Part shown: positions 43,301 through 55,870 of the stretch, one piece after another | How the letters are laid out: each line of letters begins with the position of its first letter | Position numbering within the stretch: the first letter of the stretch is position 1 | Source: Inonotus obliquus | Lineage: Eukaryota; Basidiomycota; Agaricomycetes; Hymenochaetales; Hymenochaetaceae | Reading direction: 5' to 3' | Assembly (NCBI GenBank): GCA_032164295.1 | Contig: JAJHTX010000001.1 | Location: forward strand, 62,001 to 126,000 | Length of the DNA: 64,000 nt | Position numbers and translations under genes: made by a program | Notes under the pieces: generated by a model | Database searches by the model: none | Told to the model about the DNA's origin: nothing | What the model saw: the letters and a program-made list of their open reading frames with translations, nothing else

Positions 43301-44740
43301 AATGTGACCGGAGATGAAGCTCGACAAACTACAGAGGACTTAAGAGATGAGCATTGAGGAAACGGAGGATATTTTAGTAGGTACTGTACCTTTTTCCGTG
43401 CTTCTCGTTCGTAAGCTGAGCCTTCCCAGCCCCAGGTCGCTCGCTTCGAGGGAAGATCGGAATATCTGCAGTAGCCAATTAGGATGTATTGACGAAGCGA
43501 TAGAGATATGGCTAACCCATCTTCACTGATTCGAGAGGTTCGACGGCTAGAGGCCGACCCGGTGAAGAGGGTCTCCAGAAACCCGTATCTTCGTTCAGCT
43601 CGTCTACTTCACTGGTTCCCGATGACAGGGATGGAGTGGAGGTACGTGAAGGTAAAATTGCTGTGAAACATGAGGCGACGGTCAAACATATTTATATAAA
43701 ACGCACTCCAGCCTTCTATCACTTTCATGCTCTCTGTAGTGATGTCAAGATCGAGTGTCGGGACCTCCAAAGGGCCAAGTTTCATCGGCCCAGTGATGCT
43801 GATTTCGTTTTCTTTCCTTGAAGGATACGAACGATATTCTCTCGCGAATACGGGAGGCGAAATAGGCATGAATCTCTCTTGGTAGTCAGGTGAACGAGTT
43901 CGAAGGAATTCAATCGCATACAATGGAAGTGGACGCGGCGCGTGTCGAGCAAGAAGGTGTATTTGCTTCTGAAGATCCACCACGTTTGCATGAGTCGAAG
44001 CATCAATCATTAGCCTAAGATCGCTGTGTTCTTATCATCAGCGCCCGGAGAAACTGTCGTGACATTGTAGCAATGACTCACAGGTGATCCTCGAGCTTCA
44101 TGGGTTTCTCCTTAGGGAGCTGTTCATCTGTAATGGGCCTTATTCCTCGTGCAGACAGATCGCTCGCCAGACACCTCGTCTTAGTATCATCCCGCGAGTG
44201 TTTCGCGATCAAAGGTGTCTTCGTTCGCGAAGACCGTGATAATACTGGGGTAATCGGACGATGAGGCATGTTTTCAAAGTCGACTGAGACTGGTGATGAG
44301 GAAGGAAGCAGCTGGTAAAGACAAGAAACTCACAATCATCTTCCTCCGCCCAGATGGTCTCAGTTTTGGGTCTCGTTCTCGGAGTCAAGTACGTCCCTTT
44401 CAGAAGTTGAACTGCTTCTGGGCTCGGCTTCCATACTTCATCATATGGGGTCAAGGAATCAAACTTCAACTTCGTCTTTAGCGATTCAAATGGGTCAATA
44501 GGAAGCGCGATTTCTCCGGATCCATGAAAAGGTATTGGTCTCAGTATTCTTGAGAGGATCTGTCATGGTAGGTTCTCCGAGTAAGTGATCAGTGCACAGA
44601 CTCGAGAATTGCAAGCTCACTTCTGAGACGCTAGCGTCAGAGTATTGCACATAGTCGGTCGCCAGATGCGTGTATATGTACTCTGCAAGGAGATTGCGCA
44701 CGTGTTCTCTTAGAGCGAGCTCATTGTCATCATTATACAT
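40396..44740 (-). CDS. XPF-like plus HhH protein, probable Zip2/SHOC1-type meiotic factor
   Basis: Start ATG 44740 (MYNDDNELALREHV). Many exons; the largest runs from about 42500 to 40750 and the last two are 40537-40683 and 40396-40476, joined by GT-AG introns. The N-terminal half is weakly conserved and acidic. The C-terminal half has LSEFLMLRG, TYLISVDCVQQRALVHAL, CAVRLVERD, IIVSPDSGVIFFPLSAL, ILIVFVAF and CAIELAFADDVEQAAMFV: alternating strands and helices like the XPF nuclease fold but without the ERKxxxD active site. The last exons give LAELEGMNAFCAVIIL and LEEFLEMSPEQR, a helix-hairpin-helix pattern. XPF-like fold plus HhH without catalytic residues fits Zip2/SHOC1, which binds branched DNA and promotes meiotic crossovers with Spo16. 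The name is an inference from pattern. Confidence 0.55.
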
Positions 44741-45084
44741 GATTACTTTAGAGAAGATGGTGATAGTCAGAACGAGAGAAGAAGTGTCACAGGTGCGTGA
44801 CACAAGTGACGCGACGCGATAGGACGAACTTCGATCTCCGCCTAAAGCGGGATTGTCAATGATCAGCTCTTCTTGCGATCAGAGCGGATGAAATCCTACT
44901 ATAAGTTTGCCAGCAGCCAAAGTGAGTTTTGTTGCTCTGAAGGCAAGTATCATTCAATTATTCTATTAGTCTAATATAACCCGCCGAGGACTGACCACTG
45001 TGATGACTCAGCCGTCGAGTCGAGTCATTTCGATGGGATGATAAAGTCTCGCACGTCTTGATTTTGTTTTCCCATCTGATTCAG

Positions 45085-46063
45085 ATGTCTCCTCAGCAGT
45101 CGTTCCACTTCTCCATAGCCAATGCTTTCACTGGATCTAATTTTGGAGGGAATCCGGCGGCTGTTCACTTCCTCGACGCACCTTTCTCAGATGCGTCCCT
45201 CTACCTCAAGATCGCGCAGAATTTCAATCAGCCCATATCGTGTTTTGTCTACCCTGTAAATAACGGGGAGAAAGAGCCAGACAATACCACGAAGACATTT
45301 CAGATACGATGGTTCACTGTATCCCGGGAGACAGGGATTTGCGGACATGGCACAATCGCGGCCGTTCATGCACTGCTCACTCGTGCAGAGCTCGTCCCAT
45401 CGAACGTGCGCGTGATACGCTTCCAGTCGATGCACGGATATATTTGTGCGCGTCGTATTCAAACGCCGAATTCTCCCGAGCGCATTGAAATTGAGCTCCC
45501 TGCGTTCGACGCGAAGCCTGTTGAGGATGAAGAACTTGGTCGAATTCGAAGAGTAGTTAGCAAAGCTTTTCGTCGCGATGTCGAATTGAACTACGTTGGA
45601 ATCGCGGGTAGTGGAGAGGGTGGATCCGAGGCGTATCTACTTATCGAGCTAAAGGAAAACGAAGCTCTCGAGGGTGTGGATGTAGACATATCCGCTTTCG
45701 TAAGTTCCTGCGTCTGTTTTCTTGCATTAGCAAGAATCTGAATTGTGTTGTGGCACTTAGGTAGAAACAAACTATGAAGTCAACATCATTACTGTGAGGT
45801 CACAAAAACCTGGTGTTGTATACGAGACGCGAATGTTCGCGCCTATTTCGGGTGTGCCAGAAGATCCTGTATGCGGATCGGCGAACTGCTTGATGGCTCC
45901 ATATTGGGCGAACAAGCTCGGGATCGCGTCCAAAGGAGAAATGGTTGCTAAACAGGTCAGTCCTAGGGGTGGCGATCTTTGGTTGTTTGTAGATCGAGAA
46001 AGGAGGAAAGTCTATCTTCAAGGAGAGGCAAAGTTGACAATGACTGGACAGTTTTATTTCTGA
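45085..46063 (+). CDS. PhzF-family isomerase-like protein, 305 residues
   Basis: Exons 45085-45699 and 45761-46063 join in frame (615 and 303 bases) across a 61-base intron. The ATG at 45085 is preferred over one at 45058 because family members start just before the F-x(4)-AF-x-G pattern, here FHFSIANAFTGSNFGGNPAAV. Also seen: RWFTVSRETGICGHGTIAAVHAL (split over the family's ...E.-.CGH.T block), the second-half counterpart PEDPVCGSANCLMAPYW and the end LQGEAKLTMTGQFYF. PhzF-fold enzymes are diaminopimelate-epimerase-like isomerases. Most fungal members have unknown substrates. Length is normal and no defect is seen. Confidence 0.9.
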
Positions 46064-46418
46064 CTCGCCATCTTTACATGTCGTAGCTGACTCTTGTTAT
46101 CGCGGGCTGGGCAAAGACGTTCATGATATTCCACCCTTAAACTATTCCAAATCATGAAGATTTGGGGTTTGGTCTAAGAATTCGCAAATTAGAATAGGTT
46201 TCTAGTTAAACACGTAAACGTGAACAAAGTATTAAGTTAGGCATTATCATGGCAAATGGCGAAAAGAAACGTGCAGAGCGGGGAGTTGTTGCGAAGGTAA
46301 CAATAGCAGGTCAAAACCTTAGACAAACATGCGAAAGATGTACATAACAGTGACATGAACCAACGTAGAAGTCATCAAGAAGCGTGAAAAGGAACATGGC
46401 TGGAAACAGCGCTTAAGG

Positions 46419-48002
46419 TTAAACGGCATCCTCGAGCCCATCAGCATCAAGCACTTTCACCTTATATGGTGCAAGTAAGCGACGCCACGCCCACATCTCC
46501 CCTTGAAATCCTGTTTCTCGCGCAGTAGCAGATATAGTGCGTTTCGCCCAGCGGACGTCGCGCGCACGTACCTCGCGGAGGTTTGGTATAGAACTGATGA
46601 TGCGCATAATTTCCTCTCGTAGCCCAGATGTCGGGCGAGATATCCATAGGGAAGACAGAGGATGTTGATGCATTCGTGTGCAAGGCGGCGCATCGAGGGC
46701 GAGACCGGATGTTTCCAGTGATAACTCAGTCAGGTTAGGGAGGAGATGTAGAAGAGCGCGTGGCGGCGGGAAACGCGAGGTGGGCCATGTCTTTGGAGTA
46801 TGTAGAACGAGCGTACGGATAGAACTACCATGTGCAGCGAGAAAATCTGGAATACACGACTGTGGTCGCTGGAGGTCCCCATAAGGAGTGATTATAACCG
46901 TCTGCAGCGAGGGAAGAGGGCTTTGAATGACACGCAGGAGGAGGGGTGATGTGGGTGTCGCAAGGATGGTAAGGGTATGTAAATGGGATAAATGAAGCGA
47001 TGATAATGGTTTGTCCAGCGGTTCGGAGGTGGGCCGAGTCACATCAATGTCATCAACCCCAACTCCGACAACCTCAAGTTCCTCAAGACCGGTACAAGAT
47101 GCGATTAGCTCAGTCAGGGGATCTTCTCCCGAAAGAACTGTTGTTGCATCATACTTCACGCCATTCAGACATCGCAGGTTCTGCGCGCCATCTCTAAGTC
47201 CCAAAGACATCATCGCACGGCGGCTTAGCTGCATGGATAGACTGAGTTCCAGTCGTGATAGGAAGGGTAGCAGTGGAAATAGCGTGGTCAATAGTCCATC
47301 CGCGTGACAGAACATCGAGCGTGTGTTAACTTCGAGTTCCGATAAGTCTAACGAGTGAACCCATCTTCCTGGTGCCGAATAGGGTATTCGACGAATAGAG
47401 TCCCATTTCTGATCCGACGTGTGGAGATGATGTGTGAACTTCTCGAGTGCACGAATGGCCTTGATTCTAACTTCAGAGTAAAGCAAAGGCAACGCGACGT
47501 CCTATCAAAAACGTATTAATGAGTGAAACGTAGTGTACAAGCATAACCGTAGTGCCCCATTACTTTGCTTTCTCAGACTTACAAAGCGCTCAATCGGAGA
47601 ACTGACCCGTCCTCGCTTCAACGAAAGCAAAGAACGAAGCACTACAGTCATGTAGAAGTAAGCTGGAATTAAGAGGGCAGTACTACGTACCTTCAAGTTC
47701 TTACAGATGAGCGCTAGATCCCACTTCCACGAGTAAACTGAGTTCTCTTGAGTCTGGGACGGGCTCTTCAGTATCCAGTCCTTACTGCCTCCGGAACCAT
47801 CATCCATCGCTAGTGCCAGTACCTTGCTCCATATCTCGGTAGGAAGAGGTGGAAGCGGAGCGCGTTTTGGGAGGAGAGGAAGAAGGATAAGGTATCCACC
47901 ATAACGTTCGTATGGTCGCGGTCGCAGTAATACTCTGTCTGTGTCGATGTAAGTGGAGCTTAGGTATGCCTTTGTCGGATTTGCCACTGTTTGCTGTGCC
48001 AT
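46419..48002 (-). CDS. F-box-like protein with leucine-rich repeats, 464 residues
   Basis: Exons 47691-48002 and 46419-47501 join in phase 0 (104 and 361 codons). ATG 48002 (MAQQTVANP) is the first ATG of the frame. The N-terminal part has LPPLPTEIWSKVLALAM, an F-box-like helix pattern, then KWDLALICKNLK joined to DVALPLLYSEVRI, a block seen in many basidiomycete F-box proteins. WDSIRRIPYSAPGRWVHSLDL follows, and then irregular leucine-rich repeats to the end. F-box proteins choose substrates for SCF ubiquitin ligases; the substrate here is unknown. The 189-base intron (47502-47690) is longer than others in the window and might hide an alternative exon. Confidence 0.75.
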
Positions 48003-48230
48003 CAAGCACGGTGGTGGAAGTAGGAAGAGAAGTTCATGGAGTGATTCGACTGACGGACCAAACAAAGATAAAGTTTAGAACGTGAAGAGGCAAATCTGCG
48101 CACGTGATGTCTGCTGACTAGCTTGTGATTACGTTATAATTTGTGGCAGGTGCCAGTGAGCGGCATAAGTAAAATCCTACGTTACTCTGCACTTTCTCTG
48201 GAGTCTTCGTAACGTCCACCTTCGTTAAGA

Positions 48231-49254
48231 ATGGGCAAGGATAAGAAAATCGAGATTGATGATACAAGTCATCAATGGACATTATGCGGGCAAAACTCGT
48301 TGTGTACGGACAGAAGAAAGAGAGAGCGGCGTCGCTTCAACTGTCTTCCGTGCGCGGCTATCTGGCGAAACTGGGTGCTGGATATCTATCAAGTCATCTC
48401 CAGCGACGCGAAAGTTCTCACCCGAGCCGCACGACATCATCAAGGAGTAATATTCAAATATTTCCTATATCAACGTCGGTGTCTCCTTCTATCCCTCTAT
48501 TGACGGTCACAATGAACTTACTAGGTAGTTGAAATCGTTGGATCCCATCGTTCTGGTGCAATAATCGAGTTGTGTACATCATGGATCACTTATAGTCTCG
48601 AAGCGCTCCTTGTACCGACATTCTCTCCGAACCAGATTCCCTCGCAAGCGAGACACCTCTTCCGTAGCTCTGCCTTCTCAGGCGGGGAATATTCTAGGGA
48701 ACAAGTATTCAATGTGGTTACCAAGTCACTCGTCTATCAAATAATTTGCGCGTTGGAGTTTCTGCACGGTCTAGAAGAGCCCGTGGGGCATCGGAATATC
48801 AAACCGAGGAACGTCCTTATTGATGAAACTAGATGCGTCAAGCTTATTGACTTCGGAATCGAGTAACAACCGTCTACTAGTGTGTCATCCGAGAACCTGT
48901 GACCGGAAACGAAAGGAAACATGTACAGCGACATCGCGACTGGGTTAGTATACTTCACTCACTCGAGAATTGCTGTCTTATTGAACCAGCCTTATTCAGG
49001 CCGCTTCGCACACCAGAGCTACTCTTTGGTCCAACGACTTATGGTGCTTGCGCGACAGATATCTGGAGACTCGGATGTACCACTGCACATTTCTTCACGC
49101 CCTTCCTGCGTATTGCCTTCTGAGGGACGTTGAAGCAATTGCCTTCCACCCGGCAAATTGGCTGCGCCAGGCGTTGATTGAGTGTAAACGAGGCAGTATC
49201 GGACTTGCGCGGAGCAACTTCACACTTCGAGGAACCCCGGATGTAGAAATATGA
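48231..49254 (+). pseudogene. Decayed CAK1/Csk1-type protein kinase, unit 1
   Basis: Fragments in several frames correspond to a kinase domain: PEPHDIIKE (N-lobe), VYQIICALEFLHGLE, HRNIKPRNVLIDE, VKLIDFGIE, then APEL-like RTPELLFGPTTYGACATDIWRLGCT and RGSIGLARSNFTLRGTP. The last block is typical of monomeric CDK-activating kinases. The catalytic HRD is HRN here, which would abolish normal catalysis. Stops and frame changes separate the blocks, and the C-lobe end found in the second unit (LLVYPPEDRLRAMDALNHPWF) is missing. Confidence 0.65.
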
Positions 49255-49965
49255 CCCATACGTTCATTTTAACCAGACGTACCATTTGGCATGCTCTTAT
49301 GTATTCGTGTTGTATTTGTATTCGGAAGGCGACCTCTCCAGGACCAGGAGGGCAATCAGGAACTCACTAAACCTGGAGTGTTTCATTACCCTTTGGCGTG
49401 CGAAATAAGGTGGCATGCGTGAAAAGCACCCGGACTTACCTTTGTAAAAGGACGCCGAATATCGCCCTTATATAATCAAATGCATTGTGTATATATTCAT
49501 TACAATCGAATGATCTGGACATTCCATGCCAATCGACACATAGAGCGGACAAGATAGACTAGATCTGAACACAAAGGAGGGTGGCTAAAAACAGATAGAT
49601 TCGAAAGAGATGGACTTAGCATGAAGGCGTGTTCATCACACAAAGGGTCTTTCGGTCTGCGGGATCTAAAGAGATTAAGCAACGACCAGCTCGTTGGAGT
49701 TGATTCAAATATGACGTTGTTGATCAAACTCGATGAACTGACAAGTCGCACATGGGATATTTCAGTTACCTAGTTGGAGAAAGAGGTCGGAGACTCAGAG
49801 CTATGCAGGAACTGATGAACGGAGTGGAATGGTGTATTGTTGAGAAATAAATATTTCAGGTGCATAAACAACAATGAGGGCAATATGTCGCGAAACACGG
49901 GTCAGAAGAGAATATAAAGCCATGATAACGGTCCAATAAAACCAAAAGAGTGTGTATCCAAATCG

Positions 49966-52900
49966 TCACCTTTCTGAAGCTGCGCTCAAAGAGTTGGCAA
50001 GCTCCTCATAAGAAGGCGGCGCTTCTCCGTGAGCTGCTCGTTCCTCCCTCATCCTCTCAATCTCTCTTCGAAGGTTATCCATTTCCGAGCGCCACTCCTC
50101 TCGGCGGGCCGTACTAGTTGCCGTAGGATGCGGAGGCTCTGGCATAGGATGGGAGCTCATATCGGCGGTCCCGGAGGCGTTACTACCCGGCAATGTCGAC
50201 TCTCCGTCGCGGGATCCAGCCAATTTACTTTCACCCGATTCTCGCTCATGGAAAGGAGCAGGAGGTGCAATGTTGGTAGCGATGAACGGCAGAACGGAAT
50301 CACTCGCGTAATTTATCGGTCTTACGTGATCTGTGTGATCTGCTGCTGACTCTCGGTTCTGTTGCTGCCGACGTCGCACGAAGAAAAAGATTAAGCCTGC
50401 AATTATCCCAATTCCTATGAGGCCTCCCATTGTCGCACCAACGACGACTCCGACGTTGGATGAGGAACCACCGCTTGGCCCGGACGATGTGCTCGGCCCG
50501 GACAGTGAGACGGTCTGTATGGGGACGCTGGCGAAGCAATAAGAATCTCGCCAGACTCACAAGAAGGACTGAACTCACTTCAGTGCAAGAGGGGCAAATA
50601 CCCCACCTACAGCGGGACTAAACTTGACGATTAGGTGGTGAATGTCCTACAGACTACAATAACGCCTCACCTGTTCCTTCCGACAGACCGAGTCCCAATG
50701 TCTGCAAGGTACGCTACTGAGAATGGGCTAACCGCGTCGTTAACTGACGCGTATCTCCAAACTTGTGTGATCATGTCGTTGCGGACGGAATCATCCGATG
50801 CACTGGCGGCAGCGAACATCATCCAATCTAAGCTCAAGTAAGTCAAGGGCAACAAAAAGTAAAACAAGCAACTGGCCTGAACGGGTGATTGAAGTTGCGT
50901 TTGAGCTATCCAGAGGGATGCCGTATTTCCGCAGTGCTGTTGTGCTGCGTCAGTTTCAAAACATAAGAACGGTCAAAGGATACGCACAGGTCTGCGCTCG
51001 ATAGAAGGATGTTTGCAGATCGTATATCTTCGAGTCCGATGTGTCACAACTCCAGCAGCAATGAAAACGGAAACTACAGAGAACATACCGACTTGTCTAC
51101 GAGATTTAATCTCAGCAACTTATCCGCGTAAAGATTGTAGATGAGACCAGATGAACCAGATCCAAAACTCAAGTCCACTTGGCTGGACGATGCGGCTAGA
51201 GTCGTCCACTGCGCTATATATTGGCTTGCAATCTCCTGTAGCCAAATGAATACCCAGACCGCATGAGCCTGAGGAAAGAATGGTAGAAACTCACGTTGTA
51301 ACGGGTCTGGTCGTCCGAACGTTTAGTGTACTCGCTTATCTTGGCCATAGAACCTATACCAATAATTCCCTTCAAAACGAGGTTCGACTGGTTGCTCGAT
51401 CTGATGCCGTCCGAGGTCGACGTCGTTCTACATACATCCCACGTCAGATGAGACTTCAGCAAATGTAGCCATGCGACTCACTCAGTTCCGGGATCCATGG
51501 TGTTATTCACAAGATAGGACGCCCATTGATTTAGGAGATCATACTATATTCGAGAACAAACATCATAACATATCAAACGGATGTGTCTGAAGCGTTACTC
51601 ACGTGTTGCACAAGAAGACTGCCATCTCCGGAAGCCTGAGCATGCGCAAGGCTCATGATAATCATACTCGCCGAATCTGCGTCGGAGAATGATTACGACT
51701 TCATCAATAATGGAACGATTCTTCGAGGGACTTACGTTCGATCTTCTGATCATGTCCATCCCGATTGCCAGGAGCGGTTGGGTAAGGACCACCTGTAGGA
51801 AGGGACTTGGTTAGCATTTGGTTCGCGAGTGAGCCTCAAGAAGAAGTAACCGAGATTTTCTGCAGCATAAGAATTATTATATTGCGTGCTTTCCTGATAC
51901 TCCAGCAGCGGAACCAGAAGGAATCCAAGGATGTCAGGATTTAGGTACAGGTATATGGGCATGGAAGCGTATAAGACGTCTACGGCATTCACCCTGAACT
52001 CGACTGAGTTTCTGGTATAGATTTAGACGGTGACGATGACTTACCCGCTAGAACCGACTTCGCCCATATTCTTCATGAACACCTTTACGTCAGAAGTATT
52101 GAATGTTCCATCGGCATGCTTGACTATTGTGTAGTCGAGTGCGCCCATCGCTTGTCGAGTAGACAGTGATAGTATATCCGCATACTGGTTAGAGACATCC
52201 CCCGCAAGTCCGAGGATATTGTTGTCAAACTCAATCGCCCCAGATAAGGCTTCGCTGAAGTGATCTAAAACATCTTTGATCTAGAGTGCATGCAAATGAG
52301 TACACAGGAATCTTGTCCAGGAAAAGCACTGACAACGTCATGGATATTCGCGAACTCAGACCAATAGTACGCGCTCCGTTGCTCGATCTGCCCCGACCTG
52401 TTGACGTATTGGATAACTGGATCACGGACGACACCGATAGCATACACGACTGGCTTATCGGTCGAGCTTATAGTACCGAGGTCGACTGCGATACCCAAGG
52501 CAGTGGAGACACTATGGAAACACGTCAATACTAGAGTCATGATAACAGCGAAAACGACAATACGGGGGAGATCGTCCACTCTCTGCTTGATTATTCAGGC
52601 CTGTGCCATTCGCGAACAACGTCCTAGTATCGCCAGCGGGCGCTATCTGCCATGTTGTGTTTCCCTACAAGATGACGAAGCAATGTTACTATCGAGCCAT
52701 GCCTTTTAGTCCGAATACTCTAGACTTTCTTTTTTCACACAGTAGTACACCGTCGAGTCCTGCGCCCTACCGGAAATTTCTTGGAATGGACTTGGGGTCG
52801 TCAGTTGCATCTGCGGGTACACGAAGTTGTTCGACTCGTTGATTTTTCCTGAAATTGTCAGACCATTGTTTCCAGTGATAAATTCTAATTGAATATACAT

Positions 52901-53581
52901 CAGGGCATTTGCAAAACAGTCCGTCAATACTAGAAAAAATTGACATACCTCCGGTGATGTCAGAGTAGAATTGGATACTATGGGGGCTCCCATCCGTTGA
53001 CTCGACGTCAAAATACAAGTAAGAAAAAGGCATCGACTGGCGGACAATGTCTTTCGCCTTGTTGATGCACAGCAGATTAGCCCAGTGACGGGCTCGGGGA
53101 ACAATAACAGCACACGCACTTCAACAGGAGATAAAAAAGTTATGTTGACATTTACTGGACCAGCTCGCATGATGTACGAGGATCTAGTCGGAGTGAAGTT
53201 GAATGCAATTTGAGTCGCATGCAGAATTGGTGAGGTAGATCCGCTCATTAAAAGGTACGCTTCTCCGTCAACACGTATAGACGCAAACCAGCCTAAGGTG
53301 AATATCTGCGGCACACGCTTCGTTGAACACCCGCAGACAAGAAATATGTAGGTGGTACTTACAACCTTCGTTGTGAATACACAGGGCCAAGCTCGGTTCA
53401 AAGCAGGCGAAGAGGTAATAGAGCCCAACGGAGCCCACACGTTAAGATAAGGAGACTTCACCGCCAGGGGCATTGCCGGTGGGTTAAAGGGCGTTGTCGT
53501 CCAATTCCCCTGAGCTCGCACCCGAGCTCCGCGCCATAGAGAGAATACGAGAAATAAAAGAAGAGCTGGGTTGAGGAGCAT
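49966..53581 (-). CDS. gtaA-like: Membrane-anchored GtaA-type glutaminase, copy 1
   Basis: Fungal GtaA hydrolyses glutamine to glutamate outside the cell (family knowledge). First exons: 53363-53581, 53120-53305, 52949-53057, and from 52884 on; the introns are 57, 62 and 64 bases. Signal peptide LLNPALLLFLVFSLW; then MPLAVKSPYLNVW, GWFASIRVDGEAY, TPTRSSYIMRAGPVNVNITF, VRQSMPFSYLYFDVESTDG, RAQDSTVYY, YAIGVVRDPVIQY, LSTRQAMGALDYT, VDVLYASMPIYLYLNPD, LVLKGIIGIGSMAKIS and SGLIYNLYADKLL. After the catalytic region a helix (GLIGIGIIAGLIFFFV) crosses the membrane, then an RRRQQQ stop-transfer. A cytoplasmic coiled-coil tail ends with PPSYEEL, a PPxY motif. The join at residue about 110-125 differs from copy 2 by a local frame change that leaves both open. 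Confidence 0.82.
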
Positions 53582-53960
53582 TGCTGTGCGTAGCTCGGCT
53601 TGCTAGTTGGTAGAGTGAAGAAAGATACGTGAGGTCGCTCTGAGTCGTGGTGGGGTATCGAACTCAAACGGAAGGCTGGCATGGAGAGAGTAACAAGACC
53701 CTGCATAGAGGACCGAACCATCGAACTGCTTTGATGTCCTATCTGATAGTTCTGAAAAAATCCCAGACCATCACAGATCTCGTGTCAGTGAAGCGGAGCT
53801 GAGCGAGGACAGGTTAGACCATTCCTGATTATAGAATCTTTCTTATGGTCGACGTCGCTTCTGAATGAGGATGGTGTCCAGTACGCCGTAAAGAATCAAT
53901 CTTACAGAAAAAAATCTCAATAAATTGGGCACGTGATTCTGCTATTTCCGGCTGCTGAAA

Positions 53961-54764
53961 AGGCACGAAGAATATTTCATATGCTCACTTTCTGAAATTC
54001 CTTGATTACGATTCCACTAAGGAATCGTCCGTCCTGAGGGCGAGCGAGAAGAATGAAACATGGCACGGATCGATAGCATTAAATTTTGGATTACAAGTGT
54101 TACAATTGAGGCCATCACTGATTACAAGGAAGGAATTTGTAGTCACAGGGGACGATGGCGCTCAGCTATGGCACAGCTCCGTGTCAATGCCACCATCTCT
54201 GCCACTTCACTGCACTGTAGTATCACCACTTCCTTAGATGCATGCAGCAGTAAATACCGAATAGTGTGGATACAACGATTCTGGTGATGGCCTCTGGCAA
54301 ACATGAGCGACATGGTAGACCTCCGACACCCCTTTCACATCATTATCCATCGGCATCCTGAATAAAATCCATTTCATACTCAGCGTATTATGTGAGCGTA
54401 TGGATTATGCGTCAATACTATACAAACTAAGCACAAGTCTTTTCTATTCATCAAAAGGCCAATGTAAGGCCTGCAAGCCGCGCAGAGTCGTGCCACGCGC
54501 TACCCACAACATACCAATGGTGCCTGTGCGTTGAAACGCACAGGACCAGGCCTTCACACAAGACGAAGTCCTAGCAGAGCTTAGAGTGAACCCCATCCTC
54601 CAGCATGTCCATTTTGCGACGCCACCATACTACTCCACCAGACCAGAGTGCCTAGCAGAGAGAGGTGAGCGCACCGTTCTTACATGCCCCATCACTATTA
54701 CCTTCGACGACCCTAAAGGGGACGTTCGCGATCGACTTATGAACAAACCCCTCATGGCATAATC
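53961..54764. other. Spacer between the duplicated units
   Basis: No clear gene. Around 54440-54770 a plus-strand frame reads CKPRRV, then LAELRVNPILQHV and ERTVLTCPITITFDDPKGDVRDRL, which may be a piece of a retrotransposon or virus-like Gag domain, but I cannot place it. Confidence 0.35.
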
Positions 54765-54836
54765 CATCCTACGTTACTCTGCACTTTCTCATTGAATTGA
54801 CTGTGAGATGTTCGCAACGTCCATCTCCGTTAAGAA

Positions 54837-55870
54837 TGGGCAGGGATATGAAAATTGAGATTGATGATACAAGTCATCACTGGTCATTATGCGGGCTAAA
54901 CTTCTCAAAACTCGTTGTGTAGACCACGACAGAAGAAAGAGAGAGCGGCGTTGCTTCAACTGTCTTCCGTGCGCGGATATCTGGCGAAACTGGGTGCTGG
55001 ATATCCATCAAGTCATCTCCAGCGACGCGAAAGTTATCACCCGAGCCGCACGACATCATCAAGGAGATAGAAGTACCATTCAAAAATTTCCCATATCAAC
55101 GTCGGTGTCTCCTTCTCTCTATTGACGGTCGCAATGAACTTACTAGGTAGTTGATATCGTTGGATCCCATCGTTCTGGTGCAACAATCGAGTTGTATACA
55201 CCATGGATCACTTATAGTCTCGAAGCGCTCCTGGATGTACCGACATTCTTTCCGAACCCGATTCAATGTGGTTACCAAGTCACTCGTCTATCAAATAATT
55301 TGCGCGTTGGAGTTTCTGCACGGTCTAGAAGAGCCCGTGGGGCATCGGAATATCAAACCGAGGAACGTCCTTATTGATGAAACTAGATGCGTCAAGCTTA
55401 TTGACTTCGGAATCGAGTAACAACCGTCTACTAGTGCGTCATCCGAGAACCTGTGACCATAAACAAAAGGAAACATGTACAGCGACGTCGCGACTGCGTT
55501 AGTATACTTCACTCATTCGAGAATTGCTGTTTTATTGAACTAGCCTTATTCAGGCCGCTTCGCACACCAGAGTTACTCTTTGGTCCAGCGACTTATGGTG
55601 CTTGCGCGACAGATATCTGGAGACTCGGATGTACCATTGCACATTGCGACAACATTGGACCTTATCCATCGTCTACTCGTATATCCGCCAGAGGACCGGC
55701 TAAGAGCTATGGATGCACTTAATCATCCCTGGTTCACGAGACTCGGGAAAAAGGATACGCCATTGGTTCTTCCGATTGGGAAGACTGGTTATGAAGAGTG
55801 CGAGGCACATATTGAATGTAAGGGGAAGGGCTCGGTACACTGGTTGGATGTTGCATACGAAGGAAAGTGA
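54837..55870 (+). pseudogene. Decayed CAK1/Csk1-type protein kinase, unit 2
   Basis: Same blocks as in unit 1: VYQIICALEFLHGLE, HRNIKPRNVLIDE and VKLIDFGIE, a stop, then ELLFGPATYGACATDIWRLGCT in a new frame. Unlike unit 1 it keeps the C-lobe end DLIHRLLVYPPEDRLRAMDAL and HPWFTRLG, stopping at 55868-55870. It lacks the RGSIGLA block. So each unit kept a different part of one ancestral kinase gene. HRN replaces HRD here too, so the change came before the duplication. Confidence 0.65.

Larger units (their letters stand above)
48170..53960 (+). repeat. Tandem duplication, unit 1
   Basis: Direct copy of 54765-60780. Matching landmarks: GTTAAGAATGGGCA at about 48223 and 54829, the kinase fragment, the 3' flank, the whole glutaminase gene (49966-53581 against 56699-60323) and its upstream region with CACGTGA near 53939 and 60762. 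Offset is about 6.6-6.8 kb. Exact ends are not determined. Confidence 0.75.

Noticed and set aside
54060..54287. 75-codon frame as a gene
   Set aside because: No motif, no flanking exons, composition like the spacer.
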